From contig JANBVI010000077.1 of assembly GCA_024239075.1 (NCBI GenBank), positions 1 to 51,313 of the forward strand: a stretch of 51,313 bases of DNA, read 5' to 3'. Below the pieces are notes generated by a model. The model was not told the DNA's origin. It was given only the letters and a program-made list of their open reading frames with translations, and ran no database searches. Made by a program: the position numbers and the translations under genes. Below, one piece after another: positions 7,225 to 17,555 of this stretch. Position 1 is the stretch's first letter; the number at the start of each line of letters is the position of its first letter. Source of the stretch: Fischerella sp. CENA71. Its GTDB lineage: Bacteria; Cyanobacteriota; Cyanobacteriia; Cyanobacteriales; Nostocaceae.

Positions 7225-9588
7225 TTACATCACACATTCATGAAATTGTCGCTTTAATGCAGGGAAGACTGGACATGGGGCTGAGGTTTGCAAATTCTCT
7301 GGTTTACTCCAGGTAAAGGGGGCTTTTTGAGCGGCAGACATCCACAACAGGCGTTTTGCTCGTGTCATGGCGACGTAGAGTAAACGATATTCTTCGGCTG
7401 TTTTGAGGTATTTTGCTTCTTCCCAAGCTTGGGTGACATCTGGTAAGCTTGCTTGATCGTGAAGTGCTGACCGAATTTGGGCGCGAGCGACTTCTGATAA
7501 GGTAAAGTCTCCGAGAAATTGGCTTTGGGGAGGAACCCAAAAGCGCCCAGGTATTAAGTTTTCATGCATAAATGGTAGAAATACGTAATCCCAGTCTAGA
7601 CCTTTGGCTTTATGCATGGTGATGATTGTCAGTTGACCACGACGTGTATAACGAGCTTCTAAGTCTTCTGTTTCTACGGGTTCAAATCTTTCAGAATTGA
7701 CAATTTCACTCAGGACATTCAGCATGTTTGTCATGGAAGCATGACCAGCTATTTGTATGTTCACTCTTTCTGCGAGTTTGTCGGCAGTTGCAAGTTCTGC
7801 TTGGTCGTAGTTTAATGCCAAAGCTAGGAAGGAAATGAGTTGATACAAAGGTAGTTCCATCCGCGCCCTTAGTAAACTTCGACATAGGTGGGCGGCTTTT
7901 TGTACTGATTCTGGTTGGGGTGCGGATAAGGGACCTGGATACAAGAATTCTTCCGGTACAGAAGCAGGAGCGTTGAGGTCTTGAGTGGGGATTAATTGTC
8001 TTTGTACAAAGACTTCTAAGGCTGCTTTCAAATGATCGGGGGAGTGGGGGCGATCGCAAAATTGCAATAATGCCAAAATTTCTTGGGGTACATGGGAATG
8101 GCGATCGCGTTCTCCGACATCATAAAGTGTAATTTGATGCTCTTTACATACAGGTGTCAGTGCTTCTGCTAACCATCTACCTTGACGGTTTTCTCTGACT
8201 AATATGGCTGCACTAATGGTATTTGGTTCTGGGGAAAATAACTGAATTATTCGTTGGGAAAGTAATTCGACTGTGTGATGAATATCACGTGGAGTATACA
8301 GTTCTAGTCCCCGTCCCACTGGTTGAGGATTCGCATCTGGTTGAGGATCATCGGGATCAACCAAACGAATGGTTTGAGGACGAAAGGGGGAGGTGGACAC
8401 GGAGACATCCCCGTGTCGCCGTATCGCCGTGTCTCCGTGTCGTTTTGTGGTTCCATAGAAGCTATTTACCCATTGCAAGACGAAATTAGCAGCATCAATA
8501 ATCATTTTGGTGCTGCGTCCTGCTTGATCCATTGTTGCTAAACGATTTTTGTTGTTGCAATCTTCGCAAAACTCACGAAAATAAATTGGGTCTGCGGGGG
8601 TGAAGGTGGAGTTAATTGCTTGGTTGGGGTCGCCGACACGAATTAAGTTTGGTTGGTTGGGATCGTCGGGGTTGGTAGCAAGAATGTGTAATAGTTTGGT
8701 TTGAAGGGGACTAGAGTCTTGGGCTTCGTCTTCAAAAACTGCGAATACTTGGTTTTGTTCGATTTTGCGGGCGCTGGGATTTTCTAGTACTCGTAGCGCG
8801 GCTAAAATCATGTCATCGTAGTCAATGAAGTCAAGCGATCGCATTAATTTTTGGTACTGCTCGTATAATCCCGCCGCTACAGTTAAAATTTCATAATTGT
8901 CTGTGGTTTGTTCAGCCAAACGTCGTAAATCTTCTGGCAACATTCCCGAACTTTTTGCTTCATGAATTACGGTTGTTGCTAAGTCTGGTAGTACTTCTGT
9001 TCGCAATACTGACTGGCGACGCAATCTTTCTGTCTCTTCACCGTCAAATTGTATACCTTCAAGTAAGCGAAAATAATGCCCTGGATGGCTAGTAATCCAT
9101 TGTTCTACAGCTGTGCGGATGAAGCGGTGGCTTTGGTTGGGCGTAATTAATGTGACGTTGTCTAATTGCAATCCTGATAAATCGGAATGGCGACTGGCAA
9201 TGTTTAAAGCTAGTCCATGCAGGGTATATACGACAAAACCAGTTTGAGGTAAAGATAATTCTTCACGTAAGTATTTGCGGATTTTAACTTTGATATTAGC
9301 AACAGCAGAACGAGTGAATGTCACAACAACTAACTGCTGACGTTGAGACGAACCTGAAGAATTTGAACGCTGATACTGACGAGCGATCGCGATCGCCGCC
9401 GCCGCCGCCATTCCCGTAGATTTACCCGCACCAGGAACAGCAGAGACAGCCAATGGCCCAGAGTGCCAATCAGCCATTTGTTGCTGTCCAGGACGCAGAC
9501 GATTGCGAATATTTAAAATAGCACTTTCTCTGAGGGAAGATAAAGTGGACAGAGGATCAGCTTCGATTGGATATGATTCTTGAGGCAC
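7225..9588 (-). CDS. UvrD/Rep-like ATP-dependent DNA helicase
   Basis: This 787-residue superfamily 1A helicase should unwind DNA 3' to 5' in repair or replication restart. Visible motifs are Walker A SAVPGAGKST, motif Ia VVTFTRSAVANI, motif II FEDEAQDSSPLQ, motif III RVGDPNQAIN, motif V ITMHKAKGLDWDYVFLP and motif VI LLYVAMTRAKRLLW. The NYRS sequence usual in motif IV reads AGRST here. Residues 383-400 (RHGDTAIRRHGDVSVSTS) are encoded by an intergenic-type tandem repeat inserted in frame just after that region. It is a distant relative rather than a canonical UvrD or PcrA. The gene appears to be a single transcription unit. Confidence 0.92.
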   Translation of the reverse strand: MPQESYPIEADPLSTLSSLRESAILNIRNRLRPGQQQMADWHSGPLAVSAVPGAGKSTGMAAAAAIAIARQYQRSNSSGSSQRQQLVVVTFTRSAVANIKVKIRKYLREELSLPQTGFVVYTLHGLALNIASRHSDLSGLQLDNVTLITPNQSHRFIRTAVEQWITSHPGHYFRLLEGIQFDGEETERLRRQSVLRTEVLPDLATTVIHEAKSSGMLPEDLRRLAEQTTDNYEILTVAAGLYEQYQKLMRSLDFIDYDDMILAALRVLENPSARKIEQNQVFAVFEDEAQDSSPLQTKLLHILATNPDDPNQPNLIRVGDPNQAINSTFTPADPIYFREFCEDCNNKNRLATMDQAGRSTKMIIDAANFVLQWVNSFYGTTKRHGDTAIRRHGDVSVSTSPFRPQTIRLVDPDDPQPDANPQPVGRGLELYTPRDIHHTVELLSQRIIQLFSPEPNTISAAILVRENRQGRWLAEALTPVCKEHQITLYDVGERDRHSHVPQEILALLQFCDRPHSPDHLKAALEVFVQRQLIPTQDLNAPASVPEEFLYPGPLSAPQPESVQKAAHLCRSLLRARMELPLYQLISFLALALNYDQAELATADKLAERVNIQIAGHASMTNMLNVLSEIVNSERFEPVETEDLEARYTRRGQLTIITMHKAKGLDWDYVFLPFMHENLIPGRFWVPPQSQFLGDFTLSEVARAQIRSALHDQASLPDVTQAWEEAKYLKTAEEYRLLYVAMTRAKRLLWMSAAQKAPFTWSKPENLQTSAPCPVFPALKRQFHECVM
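8394..8445. repeat. Tandem CGTGTC-type repeat inside the helicase gene
   Basis: The plus strand reads as iterations of GTGTCGCCGTATCGCC and GTGTCTCCGTGTC. The same motif fills noncoding gaps near 16930, 22600, 38520 and 39560. Here it keeps the helicase frame open and adds about 18 residues. Confidence 0.8.
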
Positions 9589-10084
9589 TAGATGTTTAAA
9601 ATGAAGTCTTATATCTAAAATTTTAGATTTTTATTAATCCACATCAACCACAATCACTAACTTGACCAATTATTGGTCAATCCAAAATCGTTCGACTGAC
9701 TTGTACTGAGCCTTGTCGAAGTAGCGCTCACGACGAAGTCTAAAATCCAAAATCCAAAATCGGTTGACTGCTGTAGCACCCTGGAGTGAAGATAAAATGG
9801 TTGGGACTGTTGCTAAAGTATAGGCGATTTTTGATGTCGCCTTGTTCTCTTATTATTCTCGTCGATTGGAAAACAGGGTTTTAGACTAAGAGAACGAACC
9901 ATATTCAAGCCTGCATGGGCAGGCTTTGTTTGTCTAGGAGGAATAAAGGCGTCAAATTGTGCCTTAATACTGCTAGAAGCCAAAATCGACTTTTGCCAAC
10001 AGTCTACTTTATGAGCAACAAGTTCAGTGAGGGATGGCAGTGGAGACACTTGTGGAAAAGCAGAAGCTAGGTGTAAATTTTGTT
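9589..10084. other. Repeat-rich gap upstream of ftrV
   Basis: About 500 bases with no convincing gene. It holds an inverted pair of TTCGAC and GTCGAA (9690-9721) within a CTTGTCGAAGTAGCGCTC block, reiterated AAAATCCAA (9737-9760), and a perfect 8-bp hairpin AAGCCTGC/GCAGGCTT at 9907-9926. The ftrV promoter must lie near its right end. Confidence 0.5.
9907..9926. repeat. Perfect 8-bp hairpin
   Basis: AAGCCTGC and GCAGGCTT are separated by the four bases ATGG. The hairpin sits in a gap between divergent genes, has no T run on either side, and looks like part of a dispersed repeat rather than a terminator. Confidence 0.55.
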
Positions 10085-10306
10085 ATGAATAAAGGCGATC
10101 GCGTTCGTGTTAAAGAATCCGTGGTAGTGTACCATCATCCCGAACATCGCGGTAATGCATTTGACATGAAAGGTACAGAGGGAGAAGTGGTAGCTATTGT
10201 TACTCAATGGCACGATAGACCAGTTAGTGCTAACTTGCCCGTCTTAGTGCAGTTTAGTAAAAAATTTAAAGCTCACTTCCGTGAACAGGAGTTAGAAATT
10301 ATCTAA
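10085..10306 (+). CDS. ftrV: Ferredoxin-thioredoxin reductase, variable (alpha) subunit
   Basis: The 73-residue product matches the variable subunit almost throughout: GDRVRVKESVVVYHHPEHRG, GTEGEVVAIV, SANLPVLVQF and KFKAHFREQELEII. It has an SH3-like barrel that supports the catalytic FeS subunit (FtrC), which passes electrons from ferredoxin to thioredoxin in the light. FtrC is not encoded in the window. The frame is open from an upstream ATG at 10034, but family members start at MN(K/V)GDRVRV, so 10085 is chosen. The stop lies 6 bases from the stop of the convergent small gene at 10313. Confidence 0.93.
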   Translation: MNKGDRVRVKESVVVYHHPEHRGNAFDMKGTEGEVVAIVTQWHDRPVSANLPVLVQFSKKFKAHFREQELEII

Positions 10307-10312
10307 CATCCC

Positions 10313-10537
10313 TCATTGGCGGCGAACAAAAAACTGCATTATATTGAATTCGCCGCGCATTTTTTTTAGGTCTTGACGATGCTGTTCTGCGATTGCGTAG
10401 TACCACTCACAGTATTCTTGATACTCTGATCTCGTTTTAACTTCGTGATAAAACTGGTGAGTTGTTTGGTATACAGCAAAACCTTCTTCAACTTGAGGTT
10501 GAGGCGAAGGGATAATATATGGTAAGTCTCTAGACAT
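10313..10537 (-). CDS. Small acidic protein convergent with ftrV
   Basis: The 74-residue product begins MSRDLPYIIPSPQPQVEEGF and is rich in tyrosine, glutamate and glutamine (YHEVKTRSEYQEYCEWYY). It ends in a basic patch, MQFFVRRQ. It has no signal peptide, membrane segment or catalytic motif. The well-ordered composition, sensible start and tight convergent placement against ftrV favour a real gene. The family was not identified. Confidence 0.65.
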   Translation of the reverse strand: MSRDLPYIIPSPQPQVEEGFAVYQTTHQFYHEVKTRSEYQEYCEWYYAIAEQHRQDLKKMRGEFNIMQFFVRRQ

Positions 10538-10621
10538 AAAAATAAGGAGTCAAAAGTAATTGTGTCCCTCCTGATCCATTATTGCTTAGAGGACTGTTGA
10601 TAACAGTTTCTTGGGTTAAAA

Positions 10622-11416
10622 TCAAAGCCAACCTCTTAAACGATAGACAAACATACCTACATACTCTTTTGCTGCCGCAGTAAATTTGTATAAATTCGAG
10701 CTATCAGGTAGCAAACTCAAAATAGCAGCCTTGGGAGTGTGGGCTAGCCCTTCCATTTCACTTTTAGTCACAAGAAAGTCAGTTGGTGCAGGGATAGCAT
10801 CAATACCCTGACGCTTAAAGATTAAAAACGATCGCGGCATATGCATAGCTGAAGTCACTAGCAAAATTTTGCGAATTCCACGATTATCAAGGATTTTTTT
10901 GACATTTACTGCATTTTGATAAGTATTGAGAGATTGCGATTCTTGAATGAGAACTTCTGGTGGAACACCAATGGATGTGAGGACTTGAACCATATCTTCA
11001 GATTCCGCAAAACCTTGGTTGTCCTCCCAATCGATACGCCCACCACTAAGAATAATCACAGGGGCTTTTTTTTGGCGGTAAAGTTGAGCAGCATAAATAA
11101 TGCGATCGCCAGCTTCATTTAAATCTACACCGGGTCGTGGTGATAAAGCTGGCTTAGTAGCACCGCCTAAGACAACAATTGCTTCAGTATTTGGGAGTTG
11201 TGCAGGTGGTAAATACTGCCATTCAAGCGATCGCACCATGAGATTAGCAATCCAGGCGTTACTACTTAATAACAATATCAGCAGCGCCAATATCATCGCG
11301 ATCGCTGCTGTGCGAGGGCGTTTCCATACCATAAACAGCGCTACTACTAGACAAATACTAGCTAGCCCCAAAGGATAAAAAAATAGTGGTAGTAACTTTG
11401 AGAGATACAAGAACAT
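10622..11416 (-). CDS. YdcF/ElyC family (DUF218) membrane protein
   Basis: The 264-residue protein has two N-terminal transmembrane helices (about 6-29 and 34-55). A DUF218 domain follows with the hallmark stretches AIVVLGGA, ILSGGR, IQESQSLNTYQNAVNVKKIL and ILLVTSAMHMPRSFLIF. The E. coli relatives ElyC and SanA affect envelope polysaccharide synthesis and integrity, but the biochemical activity is not settled. Orientation suggests a membrane anchor with the domain on one face. It follows the 171-residue membrane protein on the same strand, with repeat-rich DNA between them. Confidence 0.88.
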   Translation of the reverse strand: MFLYLSKLLPLFFYPLGLASICLVVALFMVWKRPRTAAIAMILALLILLLSSNAWIANLMVRSLEWQYLPPAQLPNTEAIVVLGGATKPALSPRPGVDLNEAGDRIIYAAQLYRQKKAPVIILSGGRIDWEDNQGFAESEDMVQVLTSIGVPPEVLIQESQSLNTYQNAVNVKKILDNRGIRKILLVTSAMHMPRSFLIFKRQGIDAIPAPTDFLVTKSEMEGLAHTPKAAILSLLPDSSNLYKFTAAAKEYVGMFVYRLRGWL

Positions 11417-11581
11417 AAGGGGGATCGGGGAAAGGGGAAAGGGGATTGGGGAAAGGGGAAGAGGGACACAGGAGACAAGGGAAGGGGGACACGGGGAATT
11501 TTTTGGTAGATTCTCTGTGTATCCTCCTCACTGCGTCACCGTTTCTTCCCCAATTTCTGATCCCCGATCCCCAAAACTTTT
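11417..11581. repeat. GGGGAAAGGGGA and GGGATTGGGG repeats
   Basis: The gap between two minus-strand genes consists of reiterated GGGGAAAGGGGAAAGGGG, AGGGACACAGGAGACAAGG and CCCCGATCCCC units. Similar G-rich repeats occur near 33420, 34360, 41890 and 45420. No gene is seen. Confidence 0.7.
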
Positions 11582-12097
11582 TTACCTCCGCCAAAACCGC
11601 TGCCAGTTGAAATTACCAGATGAACGACGGTAACGACGTGTGGGTTTTCGGATGCGTCGTTTGACAGTTGGGGTGGGGGGTAATTCTAGTTGTGTTTCAT
11701 CTGTTAATTCATCGGGGATTTGAGTTCTAGTTTCTTCCTTGCTTTTCCACCAAGCAATCAACCAGCCTCCGCCAATCCCAGCCAATGAACCCAGCAAAAT
11801 GCTTACAGATGGTTTGTATCCCAAAAAAACAAAGCCAAGTAAGAAAAATAACCAGTATTTCAAACCGGCATCAATACCTTCAGAAGAAGCAATTGCATCA
11901 CTCTGAGGGCTACTTTTATTAGCTGTAGTCATCCAACCTACAGCCAAACCACCTAACACACCCAAGAAAAGGCTTATAGGTAGTGCATAACCAACTACCA
12001 AAAAAATGAGTGTTAAAAATACCCCAAACAGGATTTGATTCAAAAAGTTGGGCGAAATCGATAGAAATTGGTTGAAATTGTTCTTTTCTGGTGCCAT
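11582..12097 (-). CDS. Small membrane protein with two hydrophobic hairpins
   Basis: The 171-residue product has two similar hydrophobic pairs, at about 21-57 (ILFGVFLTLIFLVVGYALPI, FLGVLGGLAVGWM) and 80-115 (YWLFFLLGFVFLGYKPS, LLGSLAGIGGGWLIAWW). The similarity suggests an internal duplication of a Gly-rich hairpin. The C-terminus is strongly basic, with a KRRIRKPTRRYRRSS stretch that could contact nucleic acid or lipid head groups. No known family was recognised. It begins 10 bases after the kinase-fusion gene stop and is probably co-transcribed with it. Confidence 0.72.
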   Translation of the reverse strand: MAPEKNNFNQFLSISPNFLNQILFGVFLTLIFLVVGYALPISLFLGVLGGLAVGWMTTANKSSPQSDAIASSEGIDAGLKYWLFFLLGFVFLGYKPSVSILLGSLAGIGGGWLIAWWKSKEETRTQIPDELTDETQLELPPTPTVKRRIRKPTRRYRRSSGNFNWQRFWRR

Positions 12098-12107
12098 GAG
12101 GTTAAAC

Positions 12108-13646
12108 CTATTGGCTAAATATTTCTTTTAATTGTGCCTGTATTGGTTGAGTTGTGTCCAAAATTTTTACTATTGGTTTTTCTTTTTCTGTCCAAGTCTC
12201 AGCAGCAGCAAGTTGTGACTCCAACAATTCAGCAGTTGCATCAGCAATATCACCAGTGCGGTGTTGCAAACGTTGTTGTAAAACTTCTAGTGGTGCAGTG
12301 CAACCCAGAATTTGTAAAGGTATTTGCTTGTCTTGGGCTTGGGCGATCGCTTCTTGTCGTAATTGCTGGCGATCGTACTTAGCATCCAAAATCACATTAA
12401 ATCCTTGACTTGCCAGCATGATTCCCAATTCCAGCAAGCGTGCATAGGTTTTTTGAGTCATTTCGGGAGTATACAAATCATCTCCACCACGTTGCAGTAA
12501 GGGAATCCCCGCTAAATACTTCCGCACTGCATCTGAGCGCAGGTGAATTGCTCCTATCTGTTGAGCTAAATATCGAGCCGTTGTACTTTTCCCAGAACCA
12601 GATACCCCCGACATTAAAATTAACTGTCCTTGACGCGGTTGAGTATACTCCCATGACTGTTGGTAATAAGCCGCAGCAGTTTTCGCCGCTTCTTGCTTGG
12701 CTTCTGGTGGTACACCAGGATCATCTAACAAAAACGAAGTTACTTTCGCTCTAACATACGCTTGGCGGCTTAAATACAAAGGTAATAGCTGTAAACCTTC
12801 CCAATCTCCAGTTTGCTCAATATAAGTATTTAAAAACACATTAGCCAAATCTTTGCACTGCCGTGCTTCCAAATCCATCACCGCAAACGCGACATCGTAC
12901 ATCACATCAACAAAGCGAAACGGTTCGTTAAACTCAATGCAGTCAAAGAGCAAAATCTGATCTTGCCATAGCGCAATATTTCTTAAATGCAAGTCACCGT
13001 GACATTCCTTAATATAATTGTTTTGAACGCGACTCTTAAATAAATCCGCACGTTCTACAAAAAACCGATCAGTATACTGCTTTGTTTCCTCAAACTGAAC
13101 CTGAGTTTGTGGTCCACCAATATATTTTTCTGTTTGTTGGTAATTTTCGTTAAATGCAGCCTGGACTTGTGATACTTCCCCAAAAGAACTAATGTAATCA
13201 TTGGTAACAGCTTTCCTATGAAACTCTGCTACTACCCGTCCCAATTCTGCGATGTGCTTTTCCTCTAACTTCCCCTGCTCGAACATTTCACTCAGCAAAG
13301 CTTCCTGGGGAAACTGACGCATTTTCAACGCATACTCTACCGCTTCTGTTCCCCCTAGTTGATATTGCTCACCTACCAAACTTATAGGCAATACTTCTAG
13401 ATATAATTCCCCAGCACCTCGCTGGTTTAACCTTAGCTCCTCCTCACAAAAATGCTGGCGCTTTTCCAGCGTGGAATAATCCAAAAAGCCAAAATTTACA
13501 GGCTTCTTTAACTTATAAACATAATCCCCAGTCAACAACACATAAGAAACATGCGTCTGAATTAACTTTACTGGTTCCTGTACCGCATGGGGATAAAACC
13601 CAGGTTGTAACATCTGCTCAATTAAAGGTGGAATAGAAACAGCCAT
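12108..13646 (-). CDS. Fusion of aminoglycoside-phosphotransferase-like kinase and P-loop kinase
   Basis: The 512-residue protein joins two kinase folds. The N-terminal part (about 1-330) is APH-like, with VLLTGDYVYKLKKPV for the nucleotide lysine, a Brenner motif ECHGDLHLRNIALW and the metal-binding LFDCIEFNEP. The C-terminal part (about 340-512) is an AAA_33/zeta-type kinase with Walker A LMSGVSGSGKSTTAR, LRSDAVRK and VILDAKYDRQQLR. This fusion is widespread in bacteria and usually annotated as a bifunctional phosphotransferase. Its substrate is unknown and nothing here points to antibiotic resistance. It leads a likely two-gene unit with the small membrane protein. Confidence 0.9.
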   Translation of the reverse strand: MAVSIPPLIEQMLQPGFYPHAVQEPVKLIQTHVSYVLLTGDYVYKLKKPVNFGFLDYSTLEKRQHFCEEELRLNQRGAGELYLEVLPISLVGEQYQLGGTEAVEYALKMRQFPQEALLSEMFEQGKLEEKHIAELGRVVAEFHRKAVTNDYISSFGEVSQVQAAFNENYQQTEKYIGGPQTQVQFEETKQYTDRFFVERADLFKSRVQNNYIKECHGDLHLRNIALWQDQILLFDCIEFNEPFRFVDVMYDVAFAVMDLEARQCKDLANVFLNTYIEQTGDWEGLQLLPLYLSRQAYVRAKVTSFLLDDPGVPPEAKQEAAKTAAAYYQQSWEYTQPRQGQLILMSGVSGSGKSTTARYLAQQIGAIHLRSDAVRKYLAGIPLLQRGGDDLYTPEMTQKTYARLLELGIMLASQGFNVILDAKYDRQQLRQEAIAQAQDKQIPLQILGCTAPLEVLQQRLQHRTGDIADATAELLESQLAAAETWTEKEKPIVKILDTTQPIQAQLKEIFSQ

Positions 13647-13715
13647 CTTTTATCTTTGTCTCCTACTCTTCCTTGAAGTCGCTATCGCGTCTATGTGTTC
13701 GATGTGATTCAATCA

Positions 13716-13742
13716 ATAAAAAACCAGGGTGAAAACCCTGGT
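13716..13742 (-). terminator. Rho-independent terminator of rplY
   Basis: On the minus strand ACCAGGGT and ACCCTGGT form a perfect 8-bp stem with a short TTTTC loop, followed by a TTTTTTATT tail. It lies 27 bases after the rplY stop codon. Confidence 0.9.
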
Positions 13743-13768
13743 CTTTTCAGCAATTATGATAAACTTTA

Positions 13769-14068
13769 TCAACCTTTGCTGGAAGCAAAAAAACTCAAGT
13801 GGTAAGGTGTTCCCTTCGCCGGATGAGTTTGAAGTTCGCGGATCACCGTTTTACCGCGCCAATCCAAATCTGTAACATTGAGTTCAAACTCAGTTTTGTT
13901 GACACGAGCCTTCTTGAGCAAATTCTCAACAGTTTTAGCATCAACAACTAGAGAAATAGACTCGCTACCTTTGTGACCATACAAATTAGCAGGTATTAAT
14001 CCAGAACGACGCAAAGCATTGGGCTTGCTACCTTCTGGCCGCTTTTTACAATCAATCGTAAGTTCCAT
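13769..14068 (-). CDS. rplY: 50S ribosomal protein L25 (short form)
   Basis: The 99-residue product shows L25 features: [31 protein letters not shown] and the [27 protein letters not shown] segment. L25 binds 5S rRNA. This is the short version without the C-terminal TL5/CTC extension. It starts 37 bases after the purA stop on the same strand and ends before a strong terminator, so purA-rplY is a likely transcription unit. Confidence 0.94.
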   Translation of the reverse strand: MELTIDCKKRPEGSKPNALRRSGLIPANLYGHKGSESISLVVDAKTVENLLKKARVNKTEFELNVTDLDWRGKTVIRELQTHPAKGTPYHLSFFASSKG

Positions 14069-14105
14069 AGAAATTGTTAGTTGTTAATTGACAAATTGGG
14101 TTCAC

Positions 14106-15845
<1,740 letters not shown>

Positions 15846-16889
15846 ATGGCCTTATATGCAGAGTTACATAGACACCTGGGGGGTTCGGTTGTACCGCGAG
15901 TTTTATGGCGGTACTTTGAACGTCATTCCTCGGAGTTAATTTCTCGGTTTGCTGACTATGAAGATTTTGAAGAGTTTTATACACGTCCGCGTAATACTTT
16001 AGATGAGTATTTAGAGTTACATACCTTAGTAGAAAGTGTACAAACTGTAGAGACTCTACCCTACTTTATTTATCGCCTATTACGGGGTGCTTATATATTT
16101 GAAAATTTGGCTTACTTAGAACTGCGTTATACACCTTATCTACGAACACCAGAACATCTCAGTCAATCCGAAAGAATTGACAAAATGGCAGAAATTGTTG
16201 AAGTTGTAGGTAAAGCAAGCAAACTACCTGAATATCCGATAGTCAATAGTCAAATTCTTTGTATGCATTCGCGTTTACCCTATGAGGTGAATAAAGCGAT
16301 TGTAGATTTAGCTGCACAAAATAAGCAGTATGTTTGTGCGATAGACGTGGCGGGAGGAGATAATTATTATGGCGATCGCATAGAAGAATGGGTAGAACTA
16401 TATAATTACGCGCTGTCTTTAGGAATTAGTACAACAGGACACCTGTACGAAACCACAGCAGGCTGTTACCCAGAATTGTTACCCTTTTTGATGCGAATTG
16501 GTCATGGTATCCAAATTCCTTTGTTGTACCCGAAATTACTTCCAGATTTAGCGAAACGCAATCAGTGTTTGGAAGTTTGCCCTACAACTTACCTCAAAAC
16601 AGGTACTTTAGAAGATATCCGCCAACTTAAAATAGTCTTTGACCGTTGTTTTGATGCTGGAGTCGATATCGCCATTTGCACAGACAACGCCGGACTACAC
16701 AACGTCCGTTTACCGTTTGAGTACGAAAATCTGCTCACCTACGACATCATTAATTTTCAACAACTCCAAGCTTGTCAGGATGCAGCTTTCCGTCATGCTT
16801 TTGCTTGGCCTTACAGTCAACGTCCAGTATCACTCTTAAATGGATTGCTAAAACCCGAATCTAATAAGCTTGTAGCCACGAAAAATTAG
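15846..16889 (+). CDS. Adenosine-deaminase-like amidohydrolase
   Basis: The 347-residue protein follows the adenosine deaminase fold. It has the metal motif H8-R-H10 in ELHRHLGGS, H199 and E202 in TTGHLYETTAG, H220 in RIGHG, EVCPTTYLKTG, and D280 in ICTDNAGLH. The zinc ligands and catalytic glutamate are therefore present. Two residues that contact the nucleoside in true adenosine deaminase differ: the Asp of HLDG is Gly, and the second Asp of the DDP motif is Asn281. It may thus act on a modified adenosine, another nucleoside or a nucleotide. It diverges from purA, which supports a purine role without proving one. Confidence 0.82.
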   Translation: MALYAELHRHLGGSVVPRVLWRYFERHSSELISRFADYEDFEEFYTRPRNTLDEYLELHTLVESVQTVETLPYFIYRLLRGAYIFENLAYLELRYTPYLRTPEHLSQSERIDKMAEIVEVVGKASKLPEYPIVNSQILCMHSRLPYEVNKAIVDLAAQNKQYVCAIDVAGGDNYYGDRIEEWVELYNYALSLGISTTGHLYETTAGCYPELLPFLMRIGHGIQIPLLYPKLLPDLAKRNQCLEVCPTTYLKTGTLEDIRQLKIVFDRCFDAGVDIAICTDNAGLHNVRLPFEYENLLTYDIINFQQLQACQDAAFRHAFAWPYSQRPVSLLNGLLKPESNKLVATKN

Positions 16890-16890
16890 A

Positions 16891-16995
16891 GCGGGGATCA
16901 GGAGGAGACGCGGTGATGCGGTGAATAGGAACGCGGAGAAATGTTAATAATACTCCGTGTCACCACCTCCCCGTGTCCCCGTGTCTCCCCAATCC
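16891..16995. repeat. Tandem CGTGTCCCC/GACGCGG-type repeats
   Basis: The gap between convergent genes reads as GATCAGGAGGAGACGCGG and CCCCGTGTCCCCGTGTCTCC units. The type matches the repeat inside the helicase gene. No terminator stem with a T run was found. Confidence 0.7.
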
Positions 16996-17002
16996 CTGCA
17001 AT

Positions 17003-17332
17003 TTAAGCTCCTACTGTTGCACCTCCGGCTGTTTTCCAAGCGGACAAGCCACCTTTAATTTCAGAGACATGAGCAAATCCAGCCTCTTTTAAAAGTTTTG
17101 TCGCTTCGGCTGCTTGTTCGTCGTTTTCACCATAAACAAAAATCTCGCGCTTGCTATGGAAAGCAGTTTTCGCGCGGCCTGCCAAGTCAGTTAAGGGAAT
17201 GGGTACTGCTCCTGTAATATGACCTGTATTGTAGCTGCTGCGATCGCGTACATCCAAAATCGTAAAACCAGGTTGACCCAATTCCAGACGAGATTTCAAG
17301 TCGTGTGCAACAGAATCAAGCATAATAGCCAC
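17003..17332 (-). CDS. Rhodanese-like protein lacking the catalytic cysteine
   Basis: The 109-residue single-domain protein has the rhodanese frame: FTILDVRDRSSYNTGHITGAVPIPL, EIFVYGENDEQAAEATKLL and the closing IKGGLSAWKTAGG. The active-site loop of rhodaneses normally starts with VYC. Here position 68 is glycine (VYGEN), and the whole protein has no cysteine. It therefore cannot be a sulfurtransferase and probably acts as a binding or regulatory domain. It is convergent with the deaminase-like gene and divergent from mutL. Confidence 0.9.
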   Translation of the reverse strand: MAIMLDSVAHDLKSRLELGQPGFTILDVRDRSSYNTGHITGAVPIPLTDLAGRAKTAFHSKREIFVYGENDEQAAEATKLLKEAGFAHVSEIKGGLSAWKTAGGATVGA

Positions 17333-17555
17333 CTAAATTAATTGTTTTTGCCTAATAGTTTGTTGATTTCCACTATCAACAGCAATCTATCAAAAAAGTT
17401 ATTTTTATCGAGCTTTTTTTAAAAAGAATAAATATTTTCATTAAGATTGATAAATCTGTATACTTTTATGTCAAAAAATATAAATATTTGTATATAAAGT
17501 TAATGAAATTTGTTTAGATGATACACTGACTAACGCCTTGTTTAAACTAGACTTT

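Noticed and set aside
9813-10049. A 78-codon minus-strand open frame upstream of ftrV
   Set aside because: It runs over dispersed repeat DNA and a hairpin, overlaps the upstream region of ftrV, and its product has no protein-like pattern.
12108-13646. Aminoglycoside resistance gene
   Set aside because: Only the APH-like fold is shared; fusion to a P-loop kinase and the cyanobacterial context point to a housekeeping role.
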